Source: an uncultured Ruminococcus sp. (GTDB lineage: Bacteria > Bacillota > Clostridia > Lachnospirales > Lachnospiraceae). From it: a stretch of 33,844 bases of DNA. Position 1 is the stretch's first letter, and every line of letters begins with the position of its first letter. The notes under the pieces are model-generated. The model had not been told where the DNA came from, ran no database searches, and saw only the letters and a program-made list of their open reading frames with translations. The stretch lies in assembly GCA_934359255.1 (NCBI GenBank), contig CAKRLG010000024.1, forward strand, positions 1 through 33,844, in the 5' to 3' direction. Shown here piece by piece: positions 8,779-15,579 of this stretch. A program made the position numbers and the translations under genes.

Positions 8779-9717
8779 TTAATGTTTTTCCGGATTCGAA
8801 CAGATCAGACTCATCACGCCCTCAAAACGGCATTTTCCGTATCCTGCCGGTACGATAAAATGCTGACCTTTTTCTACCGGAATTCCATTTACAGTACCGG
8901 AACCTTCTACTACGCTGACATCCGTAAAATATTTGTCAAATTCAATAGTAAATACACCGTCCACATCATACTTGTCTACAGAATAGAACGGACAGGTGAT
9001 CAAATGCTTATGTTCTGCCCCCTGCAGATTCTCGGTGTAGGTATCGCATTTTGCCGGCTCAAACGGTGCCACAATTGTATCAATGCTCTGTTCCACATGC
9101 AGCTGTCTCGGTTTTCCGTCGGACAATCTGTCATAGTCATATACACGATATGTAATATCGCTGTTCTGCTGTGTCTCCAGAATCACCGTGCCTCCTTTGA
9201 TTGCATGCAGACATCCCGGATTAATCTGGAAAAAATCTCCTTTTTTCACATCTGTCACACGGATAAATTCATTCCATCGTCCCTGACGGATCATCTCTTC
9301 CAGTTCTTTTTTATCCTTCGCATTGTGGCCGATAACAATTTTTGTGCCTGGCTCACAGTCCAGTACATACCAGCACTCGGTTTTTCCAAGAGAACCATTT
9401 TCATGTTCGGATGCATAAGCATCATCGGGATGTACCTGAATACTCAGATCATTTTTCGCATCAATGATTTTAATCAGAAGCGGAAACTGGCTGCCCGGAT
9501 AATTTCCAAACAGTTCCGGCTCTTCTTCCCATAACTGGCTCAGATATTTTCCATCGTATCTGCCGCCTGCGATCTTACAGTCACCATTTTTATGAGCGCT
9601 GATCGCCCAGCACTCTCCTGTTGTGTCACTTGGGATATCATATCCAAATGAGTCTCTTAATTTTGTTCCACCCCAGATAGCCTCTTTGAATACCGGCTCC
9701 AGAAATAACAGTTCCAT
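8779..9717 (-). CDS. manA: Mannose-6-phosphate isomerase, class I
   Basis: Zinc enzyme that interconverts mannose-6-phosphate and fructose-6-phosphate. I chose ATG 9715-9717 (MELLFLEPVFKEAIWGGTKL) because GGAGGG lies eight bases before it; the frame is open further upstream but has no support there. The resulting 312 residues match the short Firmicute form. Metal ligands are visible in IQVHPDD, KTECWYVL and PGCLHAIKGGT. The C-terminal cupin (about residues 230-310) is present. It is followed by the ROK kinase and preceded by a promoter carrying a palindromic operator, suggesting repression by a sugar-responsive regulator. Confidence 0.95.
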   Translation of the reverse strand: MELLFLEPVFKEAIWGGTKLRDSFGYDIPSDTTGECWAISAHKNGDCKIAGGRYDGKYLSQLWEEEPELFGNYPGSQFPLLIKIIDAKNDLSIQVHPDDAYASEHENGSLGKTECWYVLDCEPGTKIVIGHNAKDKKELEEMIRQGRWNEFIRVTDVKKGDFFQINPGCLHAIKGGTVILETQQNSDITYRVYDYDRLSDGKPRQLHVEQSIDTIVAPFEPAKCDTYTENLQGAEHKHLITCPFYSVDKYDVDGVFTIEFDKYFTDVSVVEGSGTVNGIPVEKGQHFIVPAGYGKCRFEGVMSLICSNPEKH

Positions 9718-9751
9718 AGGTAATACCCTCCATGTTTTCTCAGTTTCCTTT

Positions 9752-9780
9752 ATTATACTTCCCGTAGCCCGGGAAGTAAA
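9752..9780 (-). promoter_or_regulatory. manA promoter with embedded palindromic operator
   Basis: Minus strand TTTACT (9775-9780), 17-base spacer, TATAAT (9752-9757). The palindrome ACTTCCCG-N5-CGGGAAGT (9757-9777) fills the spacer and touches both boxes, so a bound repressor would block RNA polymerase. No T-run follows, which argues against a simple terminator for the MATE gene. The regulator is not identifiable from the window. Confidence 0.6.
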
Positions 9781-9803
9781 GGAAAAGCCGCTGACTTTCA
9801 GGC

Positions 9804-11165
9804 TTACATGGCTTTTACAGGAGTAGTCTCCGGCTGTTTGGGAACCATTTGCCGGATTGTAACATAATATGCAATTCCCAGCGGAATACACGCCCCGATC
9901 CATGCCAGCGGGCTTGCGGAACTTGCACCGGCAAATCCAAAACGCTCTACCAGCAAAACAGCTGCCGTTGCACGCATGACAAGTTCCATAATTCCTGCCA
10001 CTGTAGGCACCCATCCGTTACCAAGTCCCTGTAAGGTAAAACGATAGATAAATAACAGTCCCAGCACCCAGTAACAGGATCCGCTGATGACCAGATATGT
10101 TTTGGATAAGGCAATTACATCCCGTTCACCACTTCCCACAAACACAGCGGACAGATTGCTTCCGGCAAAAATATTCATAAGTCCCATCAAAACACTGACG
10201 GTCAGAGAAATCAGAATGCACTGGAACACTCCTTTTTTTATTCTCTCATACTGGCCGGCACCATAATTCTGAGCAGTATACGTGGTCATTGCCTGTCCAA
10301 GAGAATTCAACGGCATGGTTGCAATAGAATCAATCTTCTGTGCCGCCGTATAGGCTGCTACGGATACTGCGCCCAGCCCGTTCAGAGCAAACTGCAGAAT
10401 CAGAGCACCGATCGCAATGATGGACATCTGAAATGCCATTGGAAAAGCGATTCGAAGATGATCGCCCAGCTGTTTTCGTGCCAGATGAAAGTGATGGCGA
10501 TTAATCCGGAGTACCGGCATCTTCTTCCATATATATACAAAGCAGCAGATTCCTGACAGGAGCTGAGAAAATATAGTTGCCACACCTGCCCCTGCAACTC
10601 CCATACCGACTACGGCAATCAGCACAATATCCAGTACAATATTGACACAGCAGGCAAAAATCAGAAAATACAGTGGTGTCCGACTGTCGCCCAATGCACG
10701 CATGGTATTCGATCCCAGATTAAATAATACACTTGCTCCGATTCCCCAGAATATGATCCTGATATAAGAAACCGCATCGTCAAGGATTTCCTCCGGTGTC
10801 TGTAAAAGTTCCATGGCAGGACGAACCAGTGTCACTGCAAAAAATGTCAGCACAATTGTGAGTGCAATACTTAGAATGATACCGGCAGCAAAGCTGCAAC
10901 GGATTCCTTCCTCATCCTCCGCGCCGAAACGCTGTGCAATGAGAATCGACAAACCCGAGGTAAATCCCATAACAAACCCAAGAATAAAGAAGGATACACT
11001 TCCCGTACATCCCACAGCCGCCAGGGCATTGACTCCTATAGTACGTCCTACAATTACGGTATCCGCCATACTGTAGAACTGTTGAAAAATGTTACCCACA
11101 ATCAGCGGAAGCGCAAATAAAAGGATTAATTTTACCGGTCTTCCTGATGTCATACTTTTTGTCAT
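9804..11165 (-). CDS. MATE-family efflux transporter
   Basis: Inner-membrane cation-coupled exporter of the MATE (NorM/DinF-like) family. The 453 residues are the usual length and have 12 hydrophobic helices in two halves; each half starts with a family-like stretch (LILLFALPLIVGNIFQQFYSMADTVIVG and LRIAFPMAFQMSIIAIGALILQ). The first half also shows the SNTMRALGDSRTPLY segment and the second FTLQGLGNGWVPT. ATG 11163-11165 follows AAGGATG. It is divergent from the AraC regulator at 11419, which may control it. Substrate cannot be predicted. Confidence 0.93.
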   Translation of the reverse strand: MTKSMTSGRPVKLILLFALPLIVGNIFQQFYSMADTVIVGRTIGVNALAAVGCTGSVSFFILGFVMGFTSGLSILIAQRFGAEDEEGIRCSFAAGIILSIALTIVLTFFAVTLVRPAMELLQTPEEILDDAVSYIRIIFWGIGASVLFNLGSNTMRALGDSRTPLYFLIFACCVNIVLDIVLIAVVGMGVAGAGVATIFSQLLSGICCFVYIWKKMPVLRINRHHFHLARKQLGDHLRIAFPMAFQMSIIAIGALILQFALNGLGAVSVAAYTAAQKIDSIATMPLNSLGQAMTTYTAQNYGAGQYERIKKGVFQCILISLTVSVLMGLMNIFAGSNLSAVFVGSGERDVIALSKTYLVISGSCYWVLGLLFIYRFTLQGLGNGWVPTVAGIMELVMRATAAVLLVERFGFAGASSASPLAWIGACIPLGIAYYVTIRQMVPKQPETTPVKAM

Positions 11166-11243
11166 TTTCTTTTTTCATCCTTTCTTTTTTTGCATACCAT
11201 GTGGCATCTTTTACCGCTGGCTGCTAATTTTTTATGATTCTCT

Positions 11244-11292
11244 GTAACTGTTTCACAGGCAGACAATGATCCTGCGGATTCCGAACAGTTAC
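11244..11292. repeat. Hairpin with GTAACTGTT/AACAGTTAC arms, copy 1
   Basis: Nine-base arms GTAACTGTT (11244-11252) and AACAGTTAC (11284-11292) around 31 bases, in the gap between the divergent MATE and AraC genes. On the minus strand it begins TCGTAACTGTTC, the same 12 bases that begin the hairpin at 18310. Could be an operator of the divergent pair or a dispersed repeat; the second copy favours a repeat. Confidence 0.45.
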
Positions 11293-11338
11293 GATAGTTT
11301 TATTATAAAGAACCGTCAAAAAAGTGGAATGTACTTTC

Positions 11339-11368
11339 TTGTGCTTCGGATGGTTTATGTTGTATACT
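11339..11368 (+). promoter_or_regulatory. Promoter of the AraC-family gene
   Basis: TTGTGC (11339-11344), 18-base spacer, TATACT (11363-11368), 50 bases upstream of the chosen start codon. The -10 box is strong, the -35 box weaker, as often seen with regulated genes. Confidence 0.55.
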
Positions 11369-11418
11369 TAATTCATCAAATATGTGTTGAATCTATATTT
11401 ATGACAGGGGGATTTTTT

Positions 11419-12291
11419 ATGGAACCATCGGTGTATGATCTTACTTACAATGATCTCAATCCCCGCTTTCTGTTCTGCTGTAATCTGCTTCGAACAGAGC
11501 CTGAGATGAATTATCATTGTCATGATTTTATTGAATTTGTACTTATACTGAAAGGAAAAACAACATTTCGTATAGATGAGAAGCTGTATGATGTGGAAGA
11601 AGGATCCGTGATTTTGCTGAATCCCGGAACATATCACCAGAGCCTTCCTGCAGCCGGAACTTCTGCCCGGGAAGTTTATCTGGCTTTTTCAAATGTGGAA
11701 TTTACCGGATGTACCAGAGGGCATTTTCCTCTTTTTAAAAATTATCAGCTGCTGGCAACATTGCCTGACAGTTACAAAGAACCGTTGTTTCGGCTGTGTA
11801 ACCTGATGGAACAGGAATCGAAGACCTGCCAGCCGGGACGGTATTTTATGCTGAAATCCTATCTGATTCAGGTGATCTGTCTGCTTTGCAGATATCAGAA
11901 ACAGGAACTTGAGGAAGATGTAAAACGTCAGTATGCACCCCGGTATGAATTCAAGTCGCTAAATAAAAAGTATGTGGTTCAGCAGATCATGCATTATATG
12001 GAGACACATTATAAAGAGAAGATTTCGCTGGATCAGATTGCGGCAAATATGTATCTGAGTTCTTTTTATATTTCAAAGATTTTCAAGAGTGAGACAGGGG
12101 ATACGCCGATCAATTATCTGATCAGTCTGCGGATGCAAAAAGCGCGGGAATTGCTGGATGAGAACCCGGAGCAGTCGATTCAGGCTGTGGCGATGGCTGT
12201 AGGGTATGAGGATGCGTATCATTTCAGTAAATTGTTTAAGAAGTATTTTGGGTTGTCGCCACTTTATTATAAGGCGAGGATTCCGCAGTAG
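11419..12291 (+). CDS. AraC-family transcriptional regulator with cupin sensor domain
   Basis: Probable sugar- or small-molecule-responsive DNA-binding regulator. I chose ATG 11419-11421 (MEPSVYDLTYNDLNP, 290 residues) because GGGGG lies seven bases upstream; in-frame ATGs further up have weaker sites. The N-terminal half is a cupin (CHDFIEFVLILKGKTTFRID, then GSVILLNPGTYHQ), the usual ligand pocket. The C-terminal 100 residues contain the two AraC helix-turn-helix units: ISLDQIAANMYLSSFYISKI and the signature IQAVAMAVGYEDAYHFSKLF. It is divergent from the MATE gene and the only plus-strand gene in the left two thirds. Its ligand is unknown. Confidence 0.93.
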   Translation: MEPSVYDLTYNDLNPRFLFCCNLLRTEPEMNYHCHDFIEFVLILKGKTTFRIDEKLYDVEEGSVILLNPGTYHQSLPAAGTSAREVYLAFSNVEFTGCTRGHFPLFKNYQLLATLPDSYKEPLFRLCNLMEQESKTCQPGRYFMLKSYLIQVICLLCRYQKQELEEDVKRQYAPRYEFKSLNKKYVVQQIMHYMETHYKEKISLDQIAANMYLSSFYISKIFKSETGDTPINYLISLRMQKARELLDENPEQSIQAVAMAVGYEDAYHFSKLFKKYFGLSPLYYKARIPQ

Positions 12292-12321
12292 AGGATGATG
12301 AGTTTGTTGGGGAAGGGTTGA

Positions 12322-12447
12322 GCCCCCGGAAGACCGCGATCCCTCATCGGTGCGCGCTCAGGTCTGCGTTCGGTTTGAGCCTGTAGTCTCAAACTCGTAC
12401 TCGACAAGTTCGCGCTTACCGATGAGGGATCGCGGTCTTCCGGGGGC
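12322..12447. repeat. Long intergenic palindrome 2 (126 bp)
   Basis: Perfect 30-base outer arms (12322-12351 and 12418-12447), left arm GCCCCCGGAAGACCGCGATC then CCTCATCGGT. After a short unpaired part the stem continues with CGC/GCG and GTTTGAG/CTCAAAC around a central loop. GC-rich against an AT-rich flank. It lies 30 bases after the AraC stop, in the convergent gap with the dCMP deaminase gene. No T-run follows either arm. Bases 12448-12628 hold only a short palindrome TTAACAT-T-ATGTTAA (12484-12498) and nothing else I recognise. Confidence 0.85.
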
Positions 12448-12628
12448 ATTGGACTTTATCGGCTGCTACTGTCCTTTACGTCTTAACATTATGTTAACCT
12501 AAAATATATGGAATCAGAACATTTTTTGCGGTATATCTTTATACAATGCCATATCTATCTTTGCAGCATTTCTTTTCCGAATGATTTCTAATGTTTGTTT
12601 TCTTTATTTCCCGGTTATCATTTTTGTT

Positions 12629-13111
12629 TTACAGATGCCACACCAGGTCTTTGGCCGGAACCACTTCGTACTCGCCGGCTTTGGCACCTACGCGGAGGTA
12701 GACGTTTTTGATTCCGGCCTGGATGATAAGGCGGGAGCAGATGGGGCAGGGTTTTGCGCGGTGAACAGAATTATCACCGGGGTTGATGCCGGCAAGGTAG
12801 AGGTCGGCACCGATGGTCTGCTCGCGGGAGCAGTTTAACAGTGCGTTTTGTTCGGCGTGGATGGCGCGGCAAAGACCGTACCCCTCTCCCTGATGCATGC
12901 CCAGTTTGATTCTCGGACACTCTCCGATATCACAGCAATTGTCGTAGCCACGCGGGGATCCATTGTAGCCGGTGGAGATTACCACATCATCTTTTACGAT
13001 CACCGCACCATATTTTCGTTTGATGCAGGTGCTTCGATAGGCAAATGCTTCGGCTACATTCAGGTACGTATCTATTTTGGATATTCGTTTTGTTCCTTCC
13101 GGACCTACCAT
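12629..13111 (-). CDS. dCMP deaminase family protein
   Basis: Zinc-dependent deaminase that makes dUMP from dCMP for thymidylate synthesis; the same family includes the ComEB competence-linked protein. 160 residues. The zinc/catalytic motifs are HAEQN (His85, Glu87) and PCPIC (Cys122, Cys125), and the extra CCDIGECPR segment with GMHQGEGY is typical of dCMP deaminases. ATG 13109-13111 follows GGAGG at seven bases. Lone gene between palindrome 2 and the dnaJ terminator. A weak possible promoter is TTTACA-17-TATCCT at about 13162-13190. Confidence 0.92.
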   Translation of the reverse strand: MVGPEGTKRISKIDTYLNVAEAFAYRSTCIKRKYGAVIVKDDVVISTGYNGSPRGYDNCCDIGECPRIKLGMHQGEGYGLCRAIHAEQNALLNCSREQTIGADLYLAGINPGDNSVHRAKPCPICSRLIIQAGIKNVYLRVGAKAGEYEVVPAKDLVWHL

Positions 13112-13150
13112 GTTATTTCCTCCTGATCATCTTAATGTACTCTCGGAATC

Positions 13151-13231
13151 TTACTTTTCTTTCTATAGGATAGCTCAGAAGCAAGGTTTTGTAAACCAGA
13201 TCTTATGGTTTTTGACTTGCTGTTCGCGTAA
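13151..13231. repeat. Short hairpin repeat element, copy A (81 bp)
   Basis: Starts TTACTTTT and ends CGCGTAA; internal arms GCAAG/CTTGC and AAACCA/TGGTTT. The right end CTTGCTGTTCGCGTAA matches copy B at 7658-7724 with one difference, and both contain CAAGGTTT. It lies between the dCMP deaminase gene and the dnaJ terminator. Boundaries are inferred from the shared TTAC/GTAA ends. Confidence 0.5.
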
Positions 13232-13273
13232 TTCAAAATTGTTTCATTAGATCCATTTTTGTATGCAATGTAC

Positions 13274-13322
13274 ATAAAAAGCAGACAGTAACAACTGTTT
13301 AAAGTTATTCCTGTCTGCTGTT
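13274..13322 (-). terminator. Terminator after dnaJ
   Basis: Minus strand arms AGCAGACAG and CTGTCTGCT, with an internal AATAAC/GTTGTT-type extension, followed by TTTTT. Directly after the dnaJ-like stop codon. Confidence 0.85.
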
Positions 13323-13323
13323 T

Positions 13324-14355
13324 TTATCCACAGGCCTGTTTGTATTCCATCAATTTCCGACGTGCCTGCTGGTTCAGGTGACGGGGTACCTGGATCTGGA
13401 CGGTCACGTACTGATCGCCGTGGACGTTCGGATTTTTCATGGATACAATTCCTTTTCCACGCAGCCGGATCTTGCTGCCGGACTGAGTCCCTTCTTTGAT
13501 TTTACAACTAACATCCCCGTATAATGTGGATACTCTGGCTTCTCCGCCGAGAGCGGCGGTCGTGTAAGGGATACTGACCGTGGTATAGACATCGGCACCT
13601 TTCCGTTCATATCCCGGTTTCGTTCCCACCTTTGCTTTCAGGAGCAGATCACCAGGTTCACCGCCGCCGATTCCCGGATGACCTTTTCCACGCAGCCGAA
13701 CGCTCTGTCCGGTATCGATTCCCGCAGGAATATGCACTTTCAGGGTACGATTGCCGTCAGTTTCCTGCAGTGTGATCACCTTATCACAGCCAAAGGCTGC
13801 CTCATCAAAGGTAAGCGAAATTTCTGCTTCCAGATTCTCCCCTTTTCCGGAATATGTTCTATGAAATCCCTGATTTCCGTAGAACTCATCGTTTCCGCCC
13901 TGATGAAACTGCTGGTAAAATCCGCTGCCGTCATGGAATCCTCCGCTGTGGAAATTTCCTCCTTTTGCTCCCCGGCGGAACATATTTCCAAACAAATCTC
14001 CGAAAATATCGTCTCCTTCTGCTCCTGTAAAATGGTACTCCCGATAACCATTCTGACTGTTTCCGCCACTAAAGTTTCCATATCCATATTGTTTCTGTGC
14101 CCTCGCGGCATCCGCATTGAATCCCGGTTCAAAGGCAATATGTCCGAATTCATCGTATAATTTTTTCTTTTCCGCGTCACCAAGCACTGCATAAGCTTCC
14201 GAGACTTCCTTAAATCGTTTTTCCGCCTGTGCATTGCCTGCATTGGTATCCGGGTGGTATTTTTTTGCCAGTTTTCGGTAAGCTTTCTTGATTGCCGCAT
14301 TGTCAGCATCTTTGCTTACGCCAAGCACTTCATAATAATCTTTTTTATTTTCCAT
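13324..14355 (-). CDS. DnaJ-family co-chaperone without zinc finger (class II)
   Basis: J-domain protein that stimulates DnaK ATPase and delivers clients. ATG 14353-14355 ([20 protein letters not shown]) is chosen because GGAGG lies eight bases upstream; 343 residues. The J domain spans about residues 5-70 with the HPD motif at 34-36. A Gly/Phe-rich linker with [20 protein letters not shown] follows at about 90-160. There are no CxxCxGxG repeats, so it is a class II (CbpA/DnaJB-like) protein; the C-terminal substrate domains ([33 protein letters not shown]) are intact. It is not beside dnaK or grpE, so it is an accessory DnaJ. Its neighbour is hsp20. A palindrome GGGTTTTAAAACCC (14481-14494) lies just upstream of a TATAGA box and may be an operator. 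Confidence 0.92.
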   Translation of the reverse strand: MENKKDYYEVLGVSKDADNAAIKKAYRKLAKKYHPDTNAGNAQAEKRFKEVSEAYAVLGDAEKKKLYDEFGHIAFEPGFNADAARAQKQYGYGNFSGGNSQNGYREYHFTGAEGDDIFGDLFGNMFRRGAKGGNFHSGGFHDGSGFYQQFHQGGNDEFYGNQGFHRTYSGKGENLEAEISLTFDEAAFGCDKVITLQETDGNRTLKVHIPAGIDTGQSVRLRGKGHPGIGGGEPGDLLLKAKVGTKPGYERKGADVYTTVSIPYTTAALGGEARVSTLYGDVSCKIKEGTQSGSKIRLRGKGIVSMKNPNVHGDQYVTVQIQVPRHLNQQARRKLMEYKQACG

Positions 14356-14639
14356 TTGTTCCACCTCCTTTGGGAACTTGTTACATCCTGTATATTTGGC
14401 TTGCTGCCTGTATATATAAAAAAGAGAGACTCCGGATATAAAATTTTTCCTGTCCCTCTGTGGTAATCTCTATAGTGAACGGGTTTTAAAACCCTGTTAT
14501 TTTCCTTTTTCTGTTCACTCGATTTCACAGTAATGAGCGCACAGTTTACTTATCCGGCAGACGCCCGGTCCGCGCCTGCCGCATGAATGGATAAAACTCG
14601 TAATACGTGTTTTGTCTCAATTATCATCTTCCTGCTCTT

Positions 14640-15065
14640 TTATGCAATAGAGATGTATTTTGCTTCTTTTACTTCCGGTTTTGCTTCTTTTTTCGGAATC
14701 TCCAGTTTCAGGACACCATTTTCGAATTTTGCTTTGATGTCTTCCTGGGTAATATCTTCTCCTACATAGAAGCTTCTCTGACAAGTTCCGCTGTATCTTT
14801 CTTTGCGGATGTATTTGCCGTCTTTGTTTTTCTCATCTTTGTTCTGGTTCGTGGATGCGGTAATGATCAGATAACCGTCTTTCACTTCACCTTTCACATC
14901 TTCTTTTTTAAATCCAGGAAGGTCGATGGATACATCAAATCCATCTTTGTTTTCTACTACATCGGTTTTCATCAGGGTGTTCTGTGCACTCCGTGTATAA
15001 GTTCTCTCCGGAACTCCGAAGAAATCATCCATAAAATTTTCACCAAAAATACTAGGCATTAACAT
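14640..15065 (-). CDS. Small heat shock protein, Hsp20 / alpha-crystallin family
   Basis: ATP-independent holdase that binds unfolding proteins. 141 residues starting MLMPSIFGENFMDDFFG, with GGGAG nine bases before the ATG at 15063-15065. The alpha-crystallin domain starts at about residue 33 (MKTDVVENKDGFDVSIDLPGFKKEDVKGEV) and runs to FENGVLKLEIPKKE near the end. Transcription is from a promoter overlapped by a CIRCE operator, so HrcA should repress it at normal temperature. It is upstream of the dnaJ-like gene in transcription order. The gap between them (14356-14639) holds a GC-rich hairpin at 14555-14581 without a T-run. Confidence 0.95.
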   Translation of the reverse strand: MLMPSIFGENFMDDFFGVPERTYTRSAQNTLMKTDVVENKDGFDVSIDLPGFKKEDVKGEVKDGYLIITASTNQNKDEKNKDGKYIRKERYSGTCQRSFYVGEDITQEDIKAKFENGVLKLEIPKKEAKPEVKEAKYISIA

Positions 15066-15198
15066 AAGTCATTTCTCCCTTCTATGAATTCCACCTGTGA
15101 CAGGTGAATTGATTACTGATTTTTATTTTGTCTGGTTGAACATTGGATACATGAGGTGTTGTTTGTTATTTATTTTTCTCTTCCTTTGTTCTAGTTGT

Positions 15199-15227
15199 AC
15201 TATAACACATGTGTTAGCACTCGTCAA
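15199..15227 (-). promoter_or_regulatory. Promoter of hsp20
   Basis: Minus strand TTGACG (15222-15227), 17-base spacer, TATAGT (15199-15204). The CIRCE element covers the -35 box and part of the spacer. The leader is about 125 bases. Confidence 0.85.
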
Positions 15228-15240
15228 GAGGGAGTGCTGA
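15214..15240. promoter_or_regulatory. CIRCE operator (HrcA binding site)
   Basis: TTAGCACTC-N9-GAGTGCTGA, matching the CIRCE consensus TTAGCACTC-N9-GAGTGCTAA with one mismatch and exact spacing. It overlaps the hsp20 -35 box, so HrcA bound here would block transcription until heat shock. Confidence 0.93.
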
Positions 15241-15278
15241 TTTTTTTTGTGAAGATTTTGTGTCGCTAAAATGAAAAA

Positions 15279-15410
15279 CTAACTTCCACCCGTACCATCA
15301 CGAACGCGAAAGAGGCGGCACAAATCCTATGGTTGCAGCGTGGGCAGGGGAACTTTGAGCCAGCTGCTACCATAGGATTTGTGCCGCCTCTTTCGCTGGG
15401 TGTTGGTTAG
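15279..15410. repeat. Long intergenic palindrome 3 (132 bp)
   Basis: Inner arms of 34 bases (15306-15339 and 15363-15396) pair with one mismatch; the left arm starts GCGAAAGAGGCGGCACAAAT and ends CCTATGGTTGCAGC. The loop is 23 bases. Outer blocks CTAAC/GTTAG and CACCC/GGGTG (15279-15291 and 15398-15410) extend it, with a 14-base bulge on the left side. It lies between the hsp20 promoter and a small ORF whose 3' end it supplies. Confidence 0.85.
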
Positions 15411-15512
15411 GTTCCATTGTTCTGTGTCCAGGTTGTCAGCGGCGTAGAAAAAGTGGAAGATTTCTTTGCCTTTGTATATTGTTTTGTAAATAAGGATTGC
15501 TGTGTTTGCCAC
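15327..15512 (-). CDS. Small ORF, probably truncated by palindrome 3
   Basis: 61 codons from GTG 15510-15512, with AGGAG eight bases upstream. The first 34 residues (MANTAILIYKTIYKGKEIFH then FFYAADNLDTEQWN) look like normal protein sequence; the remaining 27 (LTNTQRKRRHKSYGSSWLK and on) are encoded inside the palindrome and are basic and low in likelihood. It starts 67 bases after the beta-helix gene stops and could be the last gene of that unit. I do not recognise the N-terminal part. The likeliest reading is a small gene whose 3' end was replaced when the palindrome inserted. Confidence 0.45.
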   Translation of the reverse strand: MANTAILIYKTIYKGKEIFHFFYAADNLDTEQWNLTNTQRKRRHKSYGSSWLKVPLPTLQP

Positions 15513-15579
15513 ATTATTTTCTCCTCTATCTGTTTCTGTGAAAATAATGCTTTTCTTCCTGTCCTTTTACTCCGGAAGC

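Noticed and set aside
12267..12449. 60-codon minus-strand ORF through palindrome 2
   Set aside because: Almost all of it lies in the palindrome and it overlaps the end of the AraC gene; Arg/Pro/Ser-rich composition and no ribosome binding site.
14555..14581. Terminator after hsp20
   Set aside because: The CGGCAG/CTGCCG hairpin is strong but no T-run follows on the minus strand. Read-through into the dnaJ-like gene cannot be excluded, so no terminator was called.
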